Shown: piece after piece, positions 17,460 to 26,820 of the stretch
Numbering within the stretch: position 1 is the first letter of the stretch
Layout: every line of letters begins with the position of its first letter
NCBI RefSeq assembly: GCF_013372265.1
Contig: NZ_CP054051.1
Span: 2,132,596-2,196,595 of the forward strand
Direction: 5' to 3'
DNA length: 64,000 bases
Source of the DNA: Aliarcobacter cibarius
Lineage (GTDB): Bacteria > Campylobacterota > Campylobacteria > Campylobacterales > Arcobacteraceae
The notes under the pieces: model-generated
Databases searched by the model: none
Seen by the model: only the letters and a program-made list of their open reading frames with translations
Told to the model about the DNA's origin: nothing
Made by a program: the position numbers and the translations under genes

Positions 17460-18380
17460 TTACATCCCTTTTTTACCAAGAACAACTAGAATAGTTTTCC
17501 AAACAATTTTTATATCAAGCCAAAGACTATAATGTTTTATATAGTATAAATCATACATAAGTTTTTGTTTAGTATCTTCAATAGAAGCCCCATAAGGATA
17601 ATTTACCTGTGCCCAACCTGTAATTCCAGGTCGAACTAAATGTCTTTCATTATAATATGGTAGTTCTTTTTCATAATTTTCCACTAAAATATTCCATTCT
17701 GCTCTAGGACCAATTAAATGCATATCCCCTTTTAATACATTTAACATTTGAGGAAGTTCATCTATTCTAGTTTTTCTCATAGTATTTCCAAATGGAAAAA
17801 TTCTTGTATCATTTTCTCGTGTATATGGATCATGGTGAGAATTCTCATGCATAGAACGAAATTTATTACAATAAAATATTTTACCTCTTACTCCAACTCT
17901 TGTTTGTCTAAATATTAAATTCCCTGGAGACTGTTGTTTTATTTTCTTTATTACATAGAGCATAATAGGAGAAGATATAATAAATAAACAAAATATTCCA
18001 ACAAAATCTATAAGTCTTTTTATTGAATATTCAAAGAAATTGAAAGGTCTTATATTTTGAAGATAGTTTAAGTCAGTATGATCTTCTGGAATATAGCATT
18101 TATGAAGATACTTTTCCATAAATTGTTCTATTGTAATAAGCTTAATATTCTTCTCAAACTGTAAATTTGTAAGATATTTAATAAGTTCATCGGGAACTGT
18201 TGCTTTTGTATTTAATACTATTAAATGAGCATCGGTTTTCGCAACTAATATTTTTAGCTCTTCCAAAACTTCTAGAGGATCTCTATCTGAATACTTTATA
18301 ATCAATCGTTTGTTAAACTTTTTTCTTAATCTTAGTTTTTCAAACTTTGTAAATTTATATTTCCTACCCAAAACTATCAT
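17460..18380 (-). CDS. undecaprenyl-phosphate sugar phosphotransferase (initiating enzyme)
   Basis: The 306-residue polyprenol-phosphate hexose-1-phosphate transferase has an N-terminal cytoplasmic segment and a membrane hairpin (FVGIFCLFIISSPIMLYVIK). The catalytic domain contains FRQTRVGVRGKIF, CNKFRSMH, TRIDELPQMLNVLKGDMHLI, GPRAEW and RPGITGWAQVNYPYG. It lacks the multi-helix N-terminus of WbaP/WcaJ, so it is a shorter form. It loads the first sugar on the lipid carrier at the inner membrane. It is the last gene of the locus. Glucose, galactose or an N-acetyl sugar as substrate cannot be decided. Confidence 0.9.
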   Translation of the reverse strand: MIVLGRKYKFTKFEKLRLRKKFNKRLIIKYSDRDPLEVLEELKILVAKTDAHLIVLNTKATVPDELIKYLTNLQFEKNIKLITIEQFMEKYLHKCYIPEDHTDLNYLQNIRPFNFFEYSIKRLIDFVGIFCLFIISSPIMLYVIKKIKQQSPGNLIFRQTRVGVRGKIFYCNKFRSMHENSHHDPYTRENDTRIFPFGNTMRKTRIDELPQMLNVLKGDMHLIGPRAEWNILVENYEKELPYYNERHLVRPGITGWAQVNYPYGASIEDTKQKLMYDLYYIKHYSLWLDIKIVWKTILVVLGKKGM

Positions 18381-18441
18381 AACTGTTTTCCTATATATAA
18401 AAAATCAACTTATATTGATTTTATCTAATTAATCTTGAATT

Positions 18442-18810
18442 CTAAAATATACCTAAAATAAAAAGCAAAAATAAAAATACTTTTTCTTTTTTGTTTCTTC
18501 TAAACTCAAAACTATACTTTAATAGTAAAATATTATTTAGATAACTTTTATTTAAAATATATTTTGAAAAATTATATTTATTTTTAATTTTTAGAACTTT
18601 TATTATTTTAATTATTTCATCTCTATACCAACTTGAAAAAACTTTTTTAAGTCTTTTTAGTTTGGCTTTCAAACCATCATTTGCTCCAACTTGATTTGAA
18701 GTGTGTTGTCTATATCTCATAGATGGTTTTTCATCTATATGCCATTTGTAGTTATCTTCTCTGCTATACGCGTATATAACCCAATCCTTGACCCCTATAT
18801 TCCTTGACCC
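18442..18810 (-). pseudogene. remnant of a family 2 glycosyltransferase (C-terminal part)
   Basis: An open frame from about 18810 encodes NIGVKDWVIYAYSRED, WHIDEKPSMRYRQHTSNQVG and then a basic C-terminus. This resembles the C-terminal third of GT2 rhamnosyltransferase-type enzymes, where a DW...Y and YRQH...NQVGAN pattern is common. The nucleotide-sugar-binding and DxD parts are missing, and an in-frame TAG lies just upstream. A 92-residue ORF starting at 18720 is what survives. The break coincides with a tandem 16-bp repeat. Confidence 0.7.
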
Positions 18811-18816
18811 CTATAT
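18785..18816. repeat. perfect tandem repeat, 2 x 16 bp
   Basis: TCCTTGACCCCTATAT occurs at 18785-18800 and again at 18801-18816. A related TCTGACCCC follows at about 18841. It lies at the truncation point of the glycosyltransferase remnant and may mark the rearrangement. Confidence 0.85.
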
Positions 18817-18878
18817 TCTTTGTTAATGTTAAAAGTAAATCTCTGACCCCGTATCTTTAGCAGTTCGTGACAAAGATT

Positions 18879-19952
18879 TTAAAATAATTTTTTATATTTT
18901 TGAGATATCTTTTCCCAAGTATAATTTTCTAGTGCTACTAGCTTCATATCATTCGCTATTCTTTTCAATATTTCCTCATCTATATTTTCTAACAACTCTA
19001 TTAACCCATCTTTATCATCAAAATACAAAGCTTTACCTTCTGTGGTTTCTCTGTTGTACTGTACACCATAAGCCATTATAGGCAAACCTAAATACATAGC
19101 CTCCACCAAAGATGGATTTGTCCCACCTGCACTATGTCCGTGCATATAAACATAACAGTTGCTTCGTATTTGATTTAATATATCTTGCTCATAGATAGGG
19201 TCAAGTAAAAAGATATTTTCAAAACTACTGTATTTTTCTTTTAGATCTTTGCCATACTCGCTATTTTCCCAGTTTCCAATCATCACGATATTTAAAAGTT
19301 TATATTCACTAAACGCATCAAGTATAAGATGGATATTGTTTTCTGGCTCTATACGACACACTTTAAAAGCATAGCGACTACCTAAAAATGGATACTTCAC
19401 CTTTAGTTCATCACTCAAAATCTCTTTTGTCACATGGTCTGCTCCATAAGCTATCAGCTCACTTTGCACTCCGTATTCGCTACTAACATACTCTTGTATC
19501 ACTTTGTTGTCAGCTACTACCACATCGGCATACTTTACAGCCAACTTCTCAGAAAACTTCAAAAACCACTTCGCACCTTTGCCCCATTTGTCTCTTTTCC
19601 ACTCTAAGCCATCTATATTTACTACGATTCGTTTTTTACTAAACAGTCGCACAAATGGCAAAACGACACATCCAGAAACTCCAAGTATCAGCAGTGTATC
19701 GGCAAACCTCAAAGACTTAAAAATCGAGATGATGTCATAAGGGATACTTTGCACACCATTTGCATGAAGGTTTACATACTCCAACTTCGCACCGTTATAA
19801 CTATCTAACATATGAGCATAACTTTTCCCACTACAAAATACTGTAAGTTCGTAACTATCATGAAGATTTTTTGTCAAATACTCCGTAAGTGTCTCAAACC
19901 CACCGTATTTTGCTGGGATACCGACTATTCCTATTATGCTAATTTTTTTCAT
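18879..19952 (-). CDS. glycosyltransferase with DUF1972 N-terminus (GT4, rhamnosyltransferase-like)
   Basis: The 357-residue protein opens KKISIIGIVGIPAKYGGFET, the signature of DUF1972 glycosyltransferases such as streptococcal WchF-type rhamnosyltransferases. A GT4 donor-binding region follows, with GHSAGGTNPSLVEAMYLGLP (here split as GGTNPSLVEAM, then YGVQYNRETTEGKAL). The acceptor and donor are not known, though dTDP-rhamnose is made by the same locus. Base composition is visibly less AT-rich than in the neighbours, suggesting a separate origin. Its start overlaps the next gene by 14 bp. Confidence 0.85.
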   Translation of the reverse strand: MKKISIIGIVGIPAKYGGFETLTEYLTKNLHDSYELTVFCSGKSYAHMLDSYNGAKLEYVNLHANGVQSIPYDIISIFKSLRFADTLLILGVSGCVVLPFVRLFSKKRIVVNIDGLEWKRDKWGKGAKWFLKFSEKLAVKYADVVVADNKVIQEYVSSEYGVQSELIAYGADHVTKEILSDELKVKYPFLGSRYAFKVCRIEPENNIHLILDAFSEYKLLNIVMIGNWENSEYGKDLKEKYSSFENIFLLDPIYEQDILNQIRSNCYVYMHGHSAGGTNPSLVEAMYLGLPIMAYGVQYNRETTEGKALYFDDKDGLIELLENIDEEILKRIANDMKLVALENYTWEKISQKYKKLF

Positions 19953-20868
19953 TTATTTTTAAATCTCGTTTTAAAATTCCAATATTTTTTACTATTCCAT
20001 CCTTGATGGCGAAATATTTATTTTTAATTTCATTGATTTTGCTATTTGCTTGAAAAAAATGCATAATAACCATCTTCAGCAAAGATTCAATTATGTACCA
20101 TTTCATGGATTTATTTATATACTTATTATAAAAAAGAATGTAAATACCATTTCTAACTCTATAATATCTTCTAATATAATTATGATTTGTTAGAGTATAT
20201 TTAAATAGTTTCTTCGCATTATCACCAAGCTGATGAGTTATAACCAACTTTGATGTTTGAAGAATCTTATAGTTAAGTTTATTTGCCCTAAAGCACCATT
20301 CTGTATCAACCCAATCAATAAATAAATCAGCATCCATTAAACCAATCTCAAGAAGAGCATCTCTACTCATAATCATACCTGACGAAATTACATGTGAAAC
20401 GCAATAAACTTCCTGTATGTCAGTATCAAAACTTCTAAGTCGACTTATTTTTTCATTTTCATAAATCATTATCGGCATTAATTCATTATTGGAATTAATA
20501 TCTCTAAAAAATGGTGCGATTGCTCCGATTCTTAAATCGGTTATATGTATTTTATATATAGCTAACATACCCAATACATAATTTTCAGGATACACCGTAT
20601 CCTGATCGCTTGTTAACACAAACTCAGCACCATTATCCATAGCTTTTTTTATACCTATATTTTGAGCATATGCGATTCCCATATTTTCATATAAACATAA
20701 AATCTCGATATTCTCATGATTAAAAAAATTTAATTCTTTACACCCTGATGGGGTATTATCAACAATGATAACTTTTTCTACTTGATTTATTAAGCTATCA
20801 ACACACTTATTTAAAGTGTCTATATCTGGATTGTAAGTTACTAAAACAACATCAACTTTTTCTTTCAT
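19939..20868 (-). CDS. family 2 glycosyltransferase, rhamnosyltransferase type
   Basis: The 309-residue protein begins KVDVVLVTYNPDIDTLNKCV, then IIVDNTPSG, NMGIAYAQNIGIKKA and FVLTSDQDTVYP (the DxD-like motif). FIDWVDTEWCFRANKLNY is the catalytic-acid region of GT2 enzymes of the RfbF rhamnosyltransferase group. It would add a rhamnose or similar sugar to the lipid-linked repeat on the cytoplasmic side. The gene overlaps its neighbours by 14 and 4 bp. Confidence 0.87.
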   Translation of the reverse strand: MKEKVDVVLVTYNPDIDTLNKCVDSLINQVEKVIIVDNTPSGCKELNFFNHENIEILCLYENMGIAYAQNIGIKKAMDNGAEFVLTSDQDTVYPENYVLGMLAIYKIHITDLRIGAIAPFFRDINSNNELMPIMIYENEKISRLRSFDTDIQEVYCVSHVISSGMIMSRDALLEIGLMDADLFIDWVDTEWCFRANKLNYKILQTSKLVITHQLGDNAKKLFKYTLTNHNYIRRYYRVRNGIYILFYNKYINKSMKWYIIESLLKMVIMHFFQANSKINEIKNKYFAIKDGIVKNIGILKRDLKINEKN

Positions 20869-21860
20869 AAAATTCCTTTTTCAAATTCGATTACATTTGT
20901 AAATAAAAAATAGCAGTACAAACAATAATAAGCGATCGCCAACACAGAGGCAAATAATTTTTGCTTAAACTTGATAACTAAAAATGGTATCGATAATAAA
21001 AGCACAACCATAAAATATTCTAAAAGCCTAAATGCGACAACTGGCGCGTTAAGAAGAGAGACCAAAAAGAAGGTAAAAATACCAATAGATATTATTTTAT
21101 AAAGAATTATTTCATAGTCATTAACTGTATTTTTATGAGTAAAAATCACTGCTGTAATTGTATAGAACACCAATATATAAGATAGACTAATTAGATTAAA
21201 TACATTGATATCATTTTGATATCCAGCATACATTTTATAAAACATAGGGTCAATCCCTATTGTATTTAGTATAAATTCTATTATAAGATAAAAATTTACA
21301 TTTAAAATATTTAAAATTATTCCTATGATTGGTAAAAGAGCATAAGCTTTTGAATTTTTGTATTTAACTAAAAAATAGATTGGTATCATAACAATAGAGG
21401 ACCAATGGAACATAATTGCTAAAAAAGCTTTTAAAAAATATTTTTTTGAATTTCCATCTGCTAAATCTTTAGTGGCGAGTAAGAAAATTGCCGTTGCTAC
21501 GCCTGCTCTTATTTGGATATATTCATGTAACCAAAAGTATGATAATAAATACAACACAATAGATAATGCAGGTAGAGGCGATAGTTTAACTAATGCAAAT
21601 ATTTTTATGCTAACGCCTAGAACGGCAAAGAGTAATAAGAACACTGTAAAGTTACTAGAAAAAATTTCAGTATTTAAAAAAATAATCAATCTAAAAAAAA
21701 CTTCTTTGCTTCCAAGTAATAGTTCATCCTGAAATATCGCCATTTCATAATAGTTTGCTGTGTCATTTGCCCAACCAAAAAGCCTTAGTCCTGCAATTAT
21801 GATAAGTAATATTGTTAAAAAGGTGTAAAAAATACTTGTTTTTTTTATAGTAATATTCAT
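20865..21860 (-). CDS. EpsG-like membrane protein, probable repeat-unit polymerase
   Basis: The 331-residue protein has about nine to ten hydrophobic segments. It matches the EpsG family layout: GLRLFGWANDTANYYEMAIF near the start (an R...D/Y-type loop), and LHEYIQIRAGVATAIFLLA with FHWSSIVMIPIYFLV in the middle. EpsG proteins are the presumed Wzy-type polymerases of many capsule and O-antigen loci, and no other polymerase candidate is present here. It overlaps both neighbouring genes by 4 bp. Confidence 0.78.
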   Translation of the reverse strand: MNITIKKTSIFYTFLTILLIIIAGLRLFGWANDTANYYEMAIFQDELLLGSKEVFFRLIIFLNTEIFSSNFTVFLLLFAVLGVSIKIFALVKLSPLPALSIVLYLLSYFWLHEYIQIRAGVATAIFLLATKDLADGNSKKYFLKAFLAIMFHWSSIVMIPIYFLVKYKNSKAYALLPIIGIILNILNVNFYLIIEFILNTIGIDPMFYKMYAGYQNDINVFNLISLSYILVFYTITAVIFTHKNTVNDYEIILYKIISIGIFTFFLVSLLNAPVVAFRLLEYFMVVLLLSIPFLVIKFKQKLFASVLAIAYYCLYCYFLFTNVIEFEKGIL

Positions 21861-22645
21861 AGCTTCATTATTCTATATCTGATTAATATTGGTACAACTT
21901 TAGCCATTGTTCTAACCCTTAGGCTATCTTTGACTTTTTGAGAAAAACTCCTAGTTCTAAATGTAGTATGGATTACATATTCAAAATATCCTTTTCCTTC
22001 TCTCGCACTCTCATCCATATAACTAAACTTCTCACCACTCTTCCAAAGCACATAAGCCAAACTCAATTGATCTCTTTTGGTGTGAGTATTTAGCTCTTCC
22101 CACCAGTCATTCATAAGTCTTACGACTTTTTCACTATTGTGCTTTCTAAACAATATACCGTTTTCTCCAAGTCCAAAGTTTTTTGGAAAACCTTCTTTTT
22201 TATAATTATCCATCTGTTTTCTTGTTTCGTCATATTTGGATTTGCCAAGTATCACACACTCTTTTGATTCTTCATAGATACAGTCTCTTGCAAAGTGTTT
22301 TGGCATAGCAAAGTCGTGTTTAGCTAGATACTTATTTGCCAATTCAAAAGGGTTATTTAAAATTTTAATATTTGCATCCACATACATACTCCACTCATAC
22401 TGGCTCAAAAACAGATGCGGAAGTATTTTGTATTTTCTATTCATCATATTTGCGGGCATTTCACACTCTTCTATCAGTCGAATTTCCCAAACATCAGATG
22501 TAAGATGTTTTTGGTCTGTAAAGCAGATGAAGTCACATCCTTCATAATTCTCTTTTGGTTCTATCAAATCATCATAGTTGCCAAAAAGTGCTGTATATAC
22601 TACAAGATTACTTTTAGCCGTGGTCGCCATACTACAATCTTCCAT
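21857..22645 (-). CDS. DUF616-type glycosyltransferase-like protein
   Basis: The protein of about 260 residues contains [58 protein letters not shown] and VDANIKI. This is the pattern of the DUF616 (TOD1/MUCI70-like) domain, a GT-A-like family with D-x-N replacing D-x-D. A GTG at 22648, ATG at 22645 or ATG at 22630 could start it. The 22645 start is given, but no strong ribosome binding site settles it. It overlaps the end of the dehydrogenase gene. Confidence 0.75.
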   Translation of the reverse strand: MEDCSMATTAKSNLVVYTALFGNYDDLIEPKENYEGCDFICFTDQKHLTSDVWEIRLIEECEMPANMMNRKYKILPHLFLSQYEWSMYVDANIKILNNPFELANKYLAKHDFAMPKHFARDCIYEESKECVILGKSKYDETRKQMDNYKKEGFPKNFGLGENGILFRKHNSEKVVRLMNDWWEELNTHTKRDQLSLAYVLWKSGEKFSYMDESAREGKGYFEYVIHTTFRTRSFSQKVKDSLRVRTMAKVVPILIRYRIMKL

Positions 22646-23888
22646 CACTGTCTTTTAAGATAGATTTTATATCATAAACAATTTGATTTTGATTTCCAAA
22701 AGTCAAATTTTTATATTTATCATGTGATACCGCTAAGACTATAGCTTCATAGTCGTCATAGTTCAGATCATTATCTAAGTTTAGATTGTACTCATGTTTT
22801 ACTTCATCTTTATCTGCCCAATAGTCAGTTACAGTGATATCACATCCAAACTCTTTAAGCTCTTCTATAACATCTATCACTCTACTATTTCTTATATCTG
22901 GACAATTCTCTTTAAAAGTGATACCAAGGACTAAGACTTTAGAACCCTCTATCTTATGACCTTTTTTTATCATCAGTTTTATTACTTGATTTGCTACATA
23001 GATTCCCATATTATCATTGAGTCTTCTACCTGCTAGGATAATTTCTGGGTTATATCCTACTTGTTGGGCTTTATGAGTTAAATAGTATGGATCTACACCG
23101 ATACAGTGTCCACCAACAAGACCTGGTTTAAATGGTAAGAAGTTCCATTTTGTCCCTGCTGCTGCTAGTACATCATTTGTATTGATTCCAAGTTTATTAA
23201 AAATAATTGCAAGTTCATTTACAAATGCGATATTGATATCTCTTTGAGAGTTTTCTATTACTTTTGCTGCTTCTGCTACTTTTATAGTTGGTGCAAGATG
23301 AGTACCTGCTGTGATGATACTCGCATAGAGTTCATTTACTTTTTGACCTATCTCAGGAGTTGAACCACTTGTAACTTTAAGTATTTTTGTAACTGTATGT
23401 TCTTTATCACCTGGATTGATTCTTTCAGGAGAATATCCGCAAAAGAAATCTTTATTGAAAGTAAGGGTTGAGAACTTCTCAAGAATAGGCACACAGTCTT
23501 CTTCTGTAGCTCCTGGATAAACTGTAGATTCATAGATGACAATGTCGTTTTGTTTTAAAACTTTTCCTACTGTTTCACTAGCTTTGATAAGAGGAGTTAA
23601 ATCTGGTCTTTTGTTTTTATCTATAGGTGTTGGGACAGTGACTATGTAGATATTACACTCTTTGATGTCGTTGATATCAAGAGTAAATTTCATACCATTT
23701 TTTATAGCTTCGTTAACTTGAGTTTCATTTAACTCTAAAGTTCTATCATAGCCACTTGAAAGCTCATCTATTCTCCATTTAGAGATATCAAATCCTACTA
23801 CTTCATATTTTTCACTAAATGCATGAGCAAGTGGAAGCCCTACATATCCTAGCCCTATAACACATATTTTAATTTTCATTTTATTCAA
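22632..23888 (-). CDS. tviB: UDP-N-acetylhexosamine 6-dehydrogenase (TviB/WbpO type)
   Basis: The 418-residue protein has [19 protein letters not shown] (Rossmann motif), [69 protein letters not shown] with the catalytic Cys, and [18 protein letters not shown]. These fit the UDP-GlcNAc/GalNAc dehydrogenases of the TviB/WbpO group rather than UDP-glucose dehydrogenase. The product is a UDP-HexNAc uronate. With the adjacent 4-epimerase and AsnB-like amidotransferase it suggests a GalNAcA or its amide in the polysaccharide. Confidence 0.88.
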   Translation of the reverse strand: MNKMKIKICVIGLGYVGLPLAHAFSEKYEVVGFDISKWRIDELSSGYDRTLELNETQVNEAIKNGMKFTLDINDIKECNIYIVTVPTPIDKNKRPDLTPLIKASETVGKVLKQNDIVIYESTVYPGATEEDCVPILEKFSTLTFNKDFFCGYSPERINPGDKEHTVTKILKVTSGSTPEIGQKVNELYASIITAGTHLAPTIKVAEAAKVIENSQRDINIAFVNELAIIFNKLGINTNDVLAAAGTKWNFLPFKPGLVGGHCIGVDPYYLTHKAQQVGYNPEIILAGRRLNDNMGIYVANQVIKLMIKKGHKIEGSKVLVLGITFKENCPDIRNSRVIDVIEELKEFGCDITVTDYWADKDEVKHEYNLNLDNDLNYDDYEAIVLAVSHDKYKNLTFGNQNQIVYDIKSILKDSDGRL

Positions 23889-24915
23889 CTCCTTTTATAT
23901 CGTTTATATACCATTGTATTGATTCTTTCAAACCTTGTTCTAAAGTATGAGTAGGTTCATAGCCTAGCAATTCTTTTGCACTATCTATGTTCGCATTTGA
24001 GTGTCTTATATCCCCCGCTCGAAAATCTCTATAGATGGCATCTTTGATTTTTAAGTCTGGTAGTTTAGCTTCAAGTTCATTTCTTATCGCATGAAAAAGA
24101 TTATTTAAAGCTTCTCTTCCACCTGCTGCTGTGTTATAAGCTTTTGCAAAGCTTAGTGGATTTGTAGTAGTTCCTGCCAATATATTTGCTTGAATAACAT
24201 TGTCGATATAGGTAAAATCTCTACTTGTTTCACCATCACCATTTATATAAACATCTTCACCATTTAGCATTTGTGATATCCACTTTGGCATCACTGCAGC
24301 ATAAGCTCCATTTGGATCTTGTCTTTTGCCAAATACATTGAAGTATCTGAGCCCGATAGATTCAAACCCATAACATTTATAAAATACCCCCATATAAAGT
24401 TCATTGACATATTTTGTAACAGCATAAGGCGAGAGGAGATTACCTGTTCTGCTTTCAACTTTTGGAAGTTCAGCTGAGTCACCATATACAGATGAACTTG
24501 AAGCATAAACAAATCTTTTTACACCATTGTCTTTAGAAGCTGTAAGCATATTTAAAAATCCACTTACATTTGAAGCATTTGAATTTATAGGATTATCGAT
24601 AGACCTTGGAACTGATCCAAGTGCTGCTTGATGAAGAACTATATCTACATTTTTAGTGATTTCTATGCAAGTTTTATAGTCTGTTATATCACCTTCTGTA
24701 AAAGCAAAATTTGCCCATTGACCTTGAGAAACAGAGTTTTTGATATGATCTAAATTATGTTTATGTCCTGTAGCAAAATTGTCAAGCCCTACTACTTTTT
24801 GATTAAGTTTTAGTAATTGTTCTGCTAGATTTGAGCCAATAAACCCTGCAACTCCTGTAATAACCCAAGTTTTTTGATTGGTTAAAAGTTCTTGTTTTAC
24901 TTTATCATATTTCAT
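23881..24915 (-). CDS. tviC: UDP-N-acetylglucosamine 4-epimerase (TviC/WbpP type)
   Basis: The 344-residue extended SDR enzyme has [79 protein letters not shown] (YxxxK) and [19 protein letters not shown]. The SVPRSI and longer N-terminus match the group interconverting UDP-GlcNAc and UDP-GalNAc. It overlaps the dehydrogenase gene by 8 bp and both act on the same nucleotide-sugar pathway. Confidence 0.9.
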   Translation of the reverse strand: MKYDKVKQELLTNQKTWVITGVAGFIGSNLAEQLLKLNQKVVGLDNFATGHKHNLDHIKNSVSQGQWANFAFTEGDITDYKTCIEITKNVDIVLHQAALGSVPRSIDNPINSNASNVSGFLNMLTASKDNGVKRFVYASSSSVYGDSAELPKVESRTGNLLSPYAVTKYVNELYMGVFYKCYGFESIGLRYFNVFGKRQDPNGAYAAVMPKWISQMLNGEDVYINGDGETSRDFTYIDNVIQANILAGTTTNPLSFAKAYNTAAGGREALNNLFHAIRNELEAKLPDLKIKDAIYRDFRAGDIRHSNANIDSAKELLGYEPTHTLEQGLKESIQWYINDIKGVE

Positions 24916-24930
24916 TTAAATCCTTTTTCT

Positions 24931-26820
24931 TCATCTCATCCACCTTTCATGCCACATCATAAATGTCAAAATAAGCCAAATCTTATTTGCACTAAAACTA
25001 CTATTTTCAAGCCACTCTTTTTTAAGTCTCTCAACCTCTTTTACATTTAACACACCAGTTTTAGCAACTTTTTCACTATCCAGATACTCTAAAACATATT
25101 TTTTTAGCTCATCCCCAAACCATTCATTAAGAGGTATGCTAAATCCCATCTTTGGTCTATCCATGATCTCCTTTGGGATATAGTCATGAACGATTGACTT
25201 TAAAATATATTTTTTGTTTCCATCATTGATTTTAAAATCACTTGGAAGTTGACTTACAAATTCTATGATTCTATGGTCTAAAAACGGTTCTCTTCCTTCC
25301 AGGCTCACACTCATGGTCGCTCTGTCTACTTTGGTCAAGATATCATCTAACTGATAAGTTTTATAGTCTATTGCCATCATTTTATCGATAGCATCATTAT
25401 GAGAGTTTAAAAGTATCTTATCATCAAAAGATGTTTTGATAGCAGTACTCTTGCCGAGCAAGCTATCAGCCTCTGATGGATTAAAGTAGTAAGTTGTACC
25501 ACTCATCATCTCTATCTCATCTTTTGCTTTTAGTAGAGTTTTTAGTTTTTCATATCTATTTTTGAAGTTGTATGTTTTGTTTAGCCCTACTAAGTATTTT
25601 GGATCGACTAGCCCCATAATATCCCCAAAAAAAGATGGCATTTTTGAAAACATTTTTCGATATTTAAGAGTTTGTGTATATTTATCGTACCCTCCAAATA
25701 TCTCATCTCCACCATCAGCACTTAGACTGACTGTAACATCTTTTCGAGCCAAGCGACTCACAAGTGTAGTAGGTATATTTGAGCTATCTCCAAATGGTTC
25801 ATCCCAAATCTCGCTCATAAGTGGAAGTAGTTCTTGAGCATCTTTTTGTGTACAGTAGTATTCTGTATGTTCAGTTCCTAAATGTTTTGCTATATCTTTA
25901 GCATAGTGCGCTTCATTATATTTTTCTTCATGAAAACCTATACTAAAAGTTTTGAGTTTTTCAGTTCTATCTTTTTGAAGTATCGCTGTTACTGCACTAC
26001 TATCATATCCTCCACTTAGAAACATTCCCACGGGTACATCCGATACCATTCTATATTCACAAGCTGATTTTAACAACTTTTGTGTTTCTGATTTTGCTTC
26101 TTCAAAACTAATATCAAGTTTTGGTTTATTATAACTATCTATCACATCCCAGTATTTGTGAATCTTAAATGTATGGGTTTGAAGGTCAAGTTCTGCGTAG
26201 TGACCTGCTGGAAGTTTATGCGTGTGTCTAAATATAGTATAAGGTTCTAAAATATAGCTGTATTGAAAAAAGAGTGCTAAAGCATCTCTATTTATCTCTT
26301 TTTCAAATTTTGGATGTTCGTGAAAACTTTTAAGTTCACTAGAAAATAGAAAAAGTCCATCTTTAAAATAGTAGTTTAGTGGTTTTACTCCTGCTCTATC
26401 TCTAAGAAATATTAATTTTTGTACCTCTTTATCATAAATCACTATCGCAAACATCCCTATAAACTTATCAACGGCTTTTATACCCCAATGATGATAAGCT
26501 TTTAAGATTACCTCAGTATCACTATGAGACTCAAAAATATATCCAAAGTTTTCAAGTTCTTTAGCTATCTCTGCAAAATTATAAACTTCACCATTGAAGA
26601 TGATTTCTAAATGCTGATGAATCATAGGCTGATGTCCATGAGCGGAAAGGTCTAATATAGAAAGTCTTCTATGTCCCAAACCTATATGTGAAAATTCATT
26701 TTCATAAAAACTATAACCACTATCATCTGGTCCTCTATGATGAAGTACATCTGTCATTTTTACTAAAGTTTGTTTATCTGTTTTTTTTGTGAAATCACAA
26801 AATCCTGCTATTCCACACAT
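24931..26820 (-). CDS. asnB: AsnB-type glutamine-hydrolysing amidotransferase
   Basis: The 629-residue protein has an N-terminal glutaminase domain (MCGIAGFCDFT with Cys2; HHRGPDDSG; NGEVYNFAE) and a C-terminal synthetase domain (GMFLSGGYDSSAVTAIL pyrophosphatase motif; SADGGDEIFGGYDKY). It has asparagine synthetase architecture. Inside a polysaccharide locus next to a UDP-HexNAc dehydrogenase, such enzymes (WbpS-like) usually amidate uronic acid sugars, so that role is preferred here. True asparagine synthesis cannot be excluded. Confidence 0.88.
   Translation of the reverse strand: MCGIAGFCDFTKKTDKQTLVKMTDVLHHRGPDDSGYSFYENEFSHIGLGHRRLSILDLSAHGHQPMIHQHLEIIFNGEVYNFAEIAKELENFGYIFESHSDTEVILKAYHHWGIKAVDKFIGMFAIVIYDKEVQKLIFLRDRAGVKPLNYYFKDGLFLFSSELKSFHEHPKFEKEINRDALALFFQYSYILEPYTIFRHTHKLPAGHYAELDLQTHTFKIHKYWDVIDSYNKPKLDISFEEAKSETQKLLKSACEYRMVSDVPVGMFLSGGYDSSAVTAILQKDRTEKLKTFSIGFHEEKYNEAHYAKDIAKHLGTEHTEYYCTQKDAQELLPLMSEIWDEPFGDSSNIPTTLVSRLARKDVTVSLSADGGDEIFGGYDKYTQTLKYRKMFSKMPSFFGDIMGLVDPKYLVGLNKTYNFKNRYEKLKTLLKAKDEIEMMSGTTYYFNPSEADSLLGKSTAIKTSFDDKILLNSHNDAIDKMMAIDYKTYQLDDILTKVDRATMSVSLEGREPFLDHRIIEFVSQLPSDFKINDGNKKYILKSIVHDYIPKEIMDRPKMGFSIPLNEWFGDELKKYVLEYLDSEKVAKTGVLNVKEVERLKKEWLENSSFSANKIWLILTFMMWHERWMR

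Noticed and set aside
18781-18850. TGACCCC repeats as ends of a transposable element
   Set aside because: Two tandem units and one partial unit alone do not define an element; no transposase or terminal pair is associated with them.
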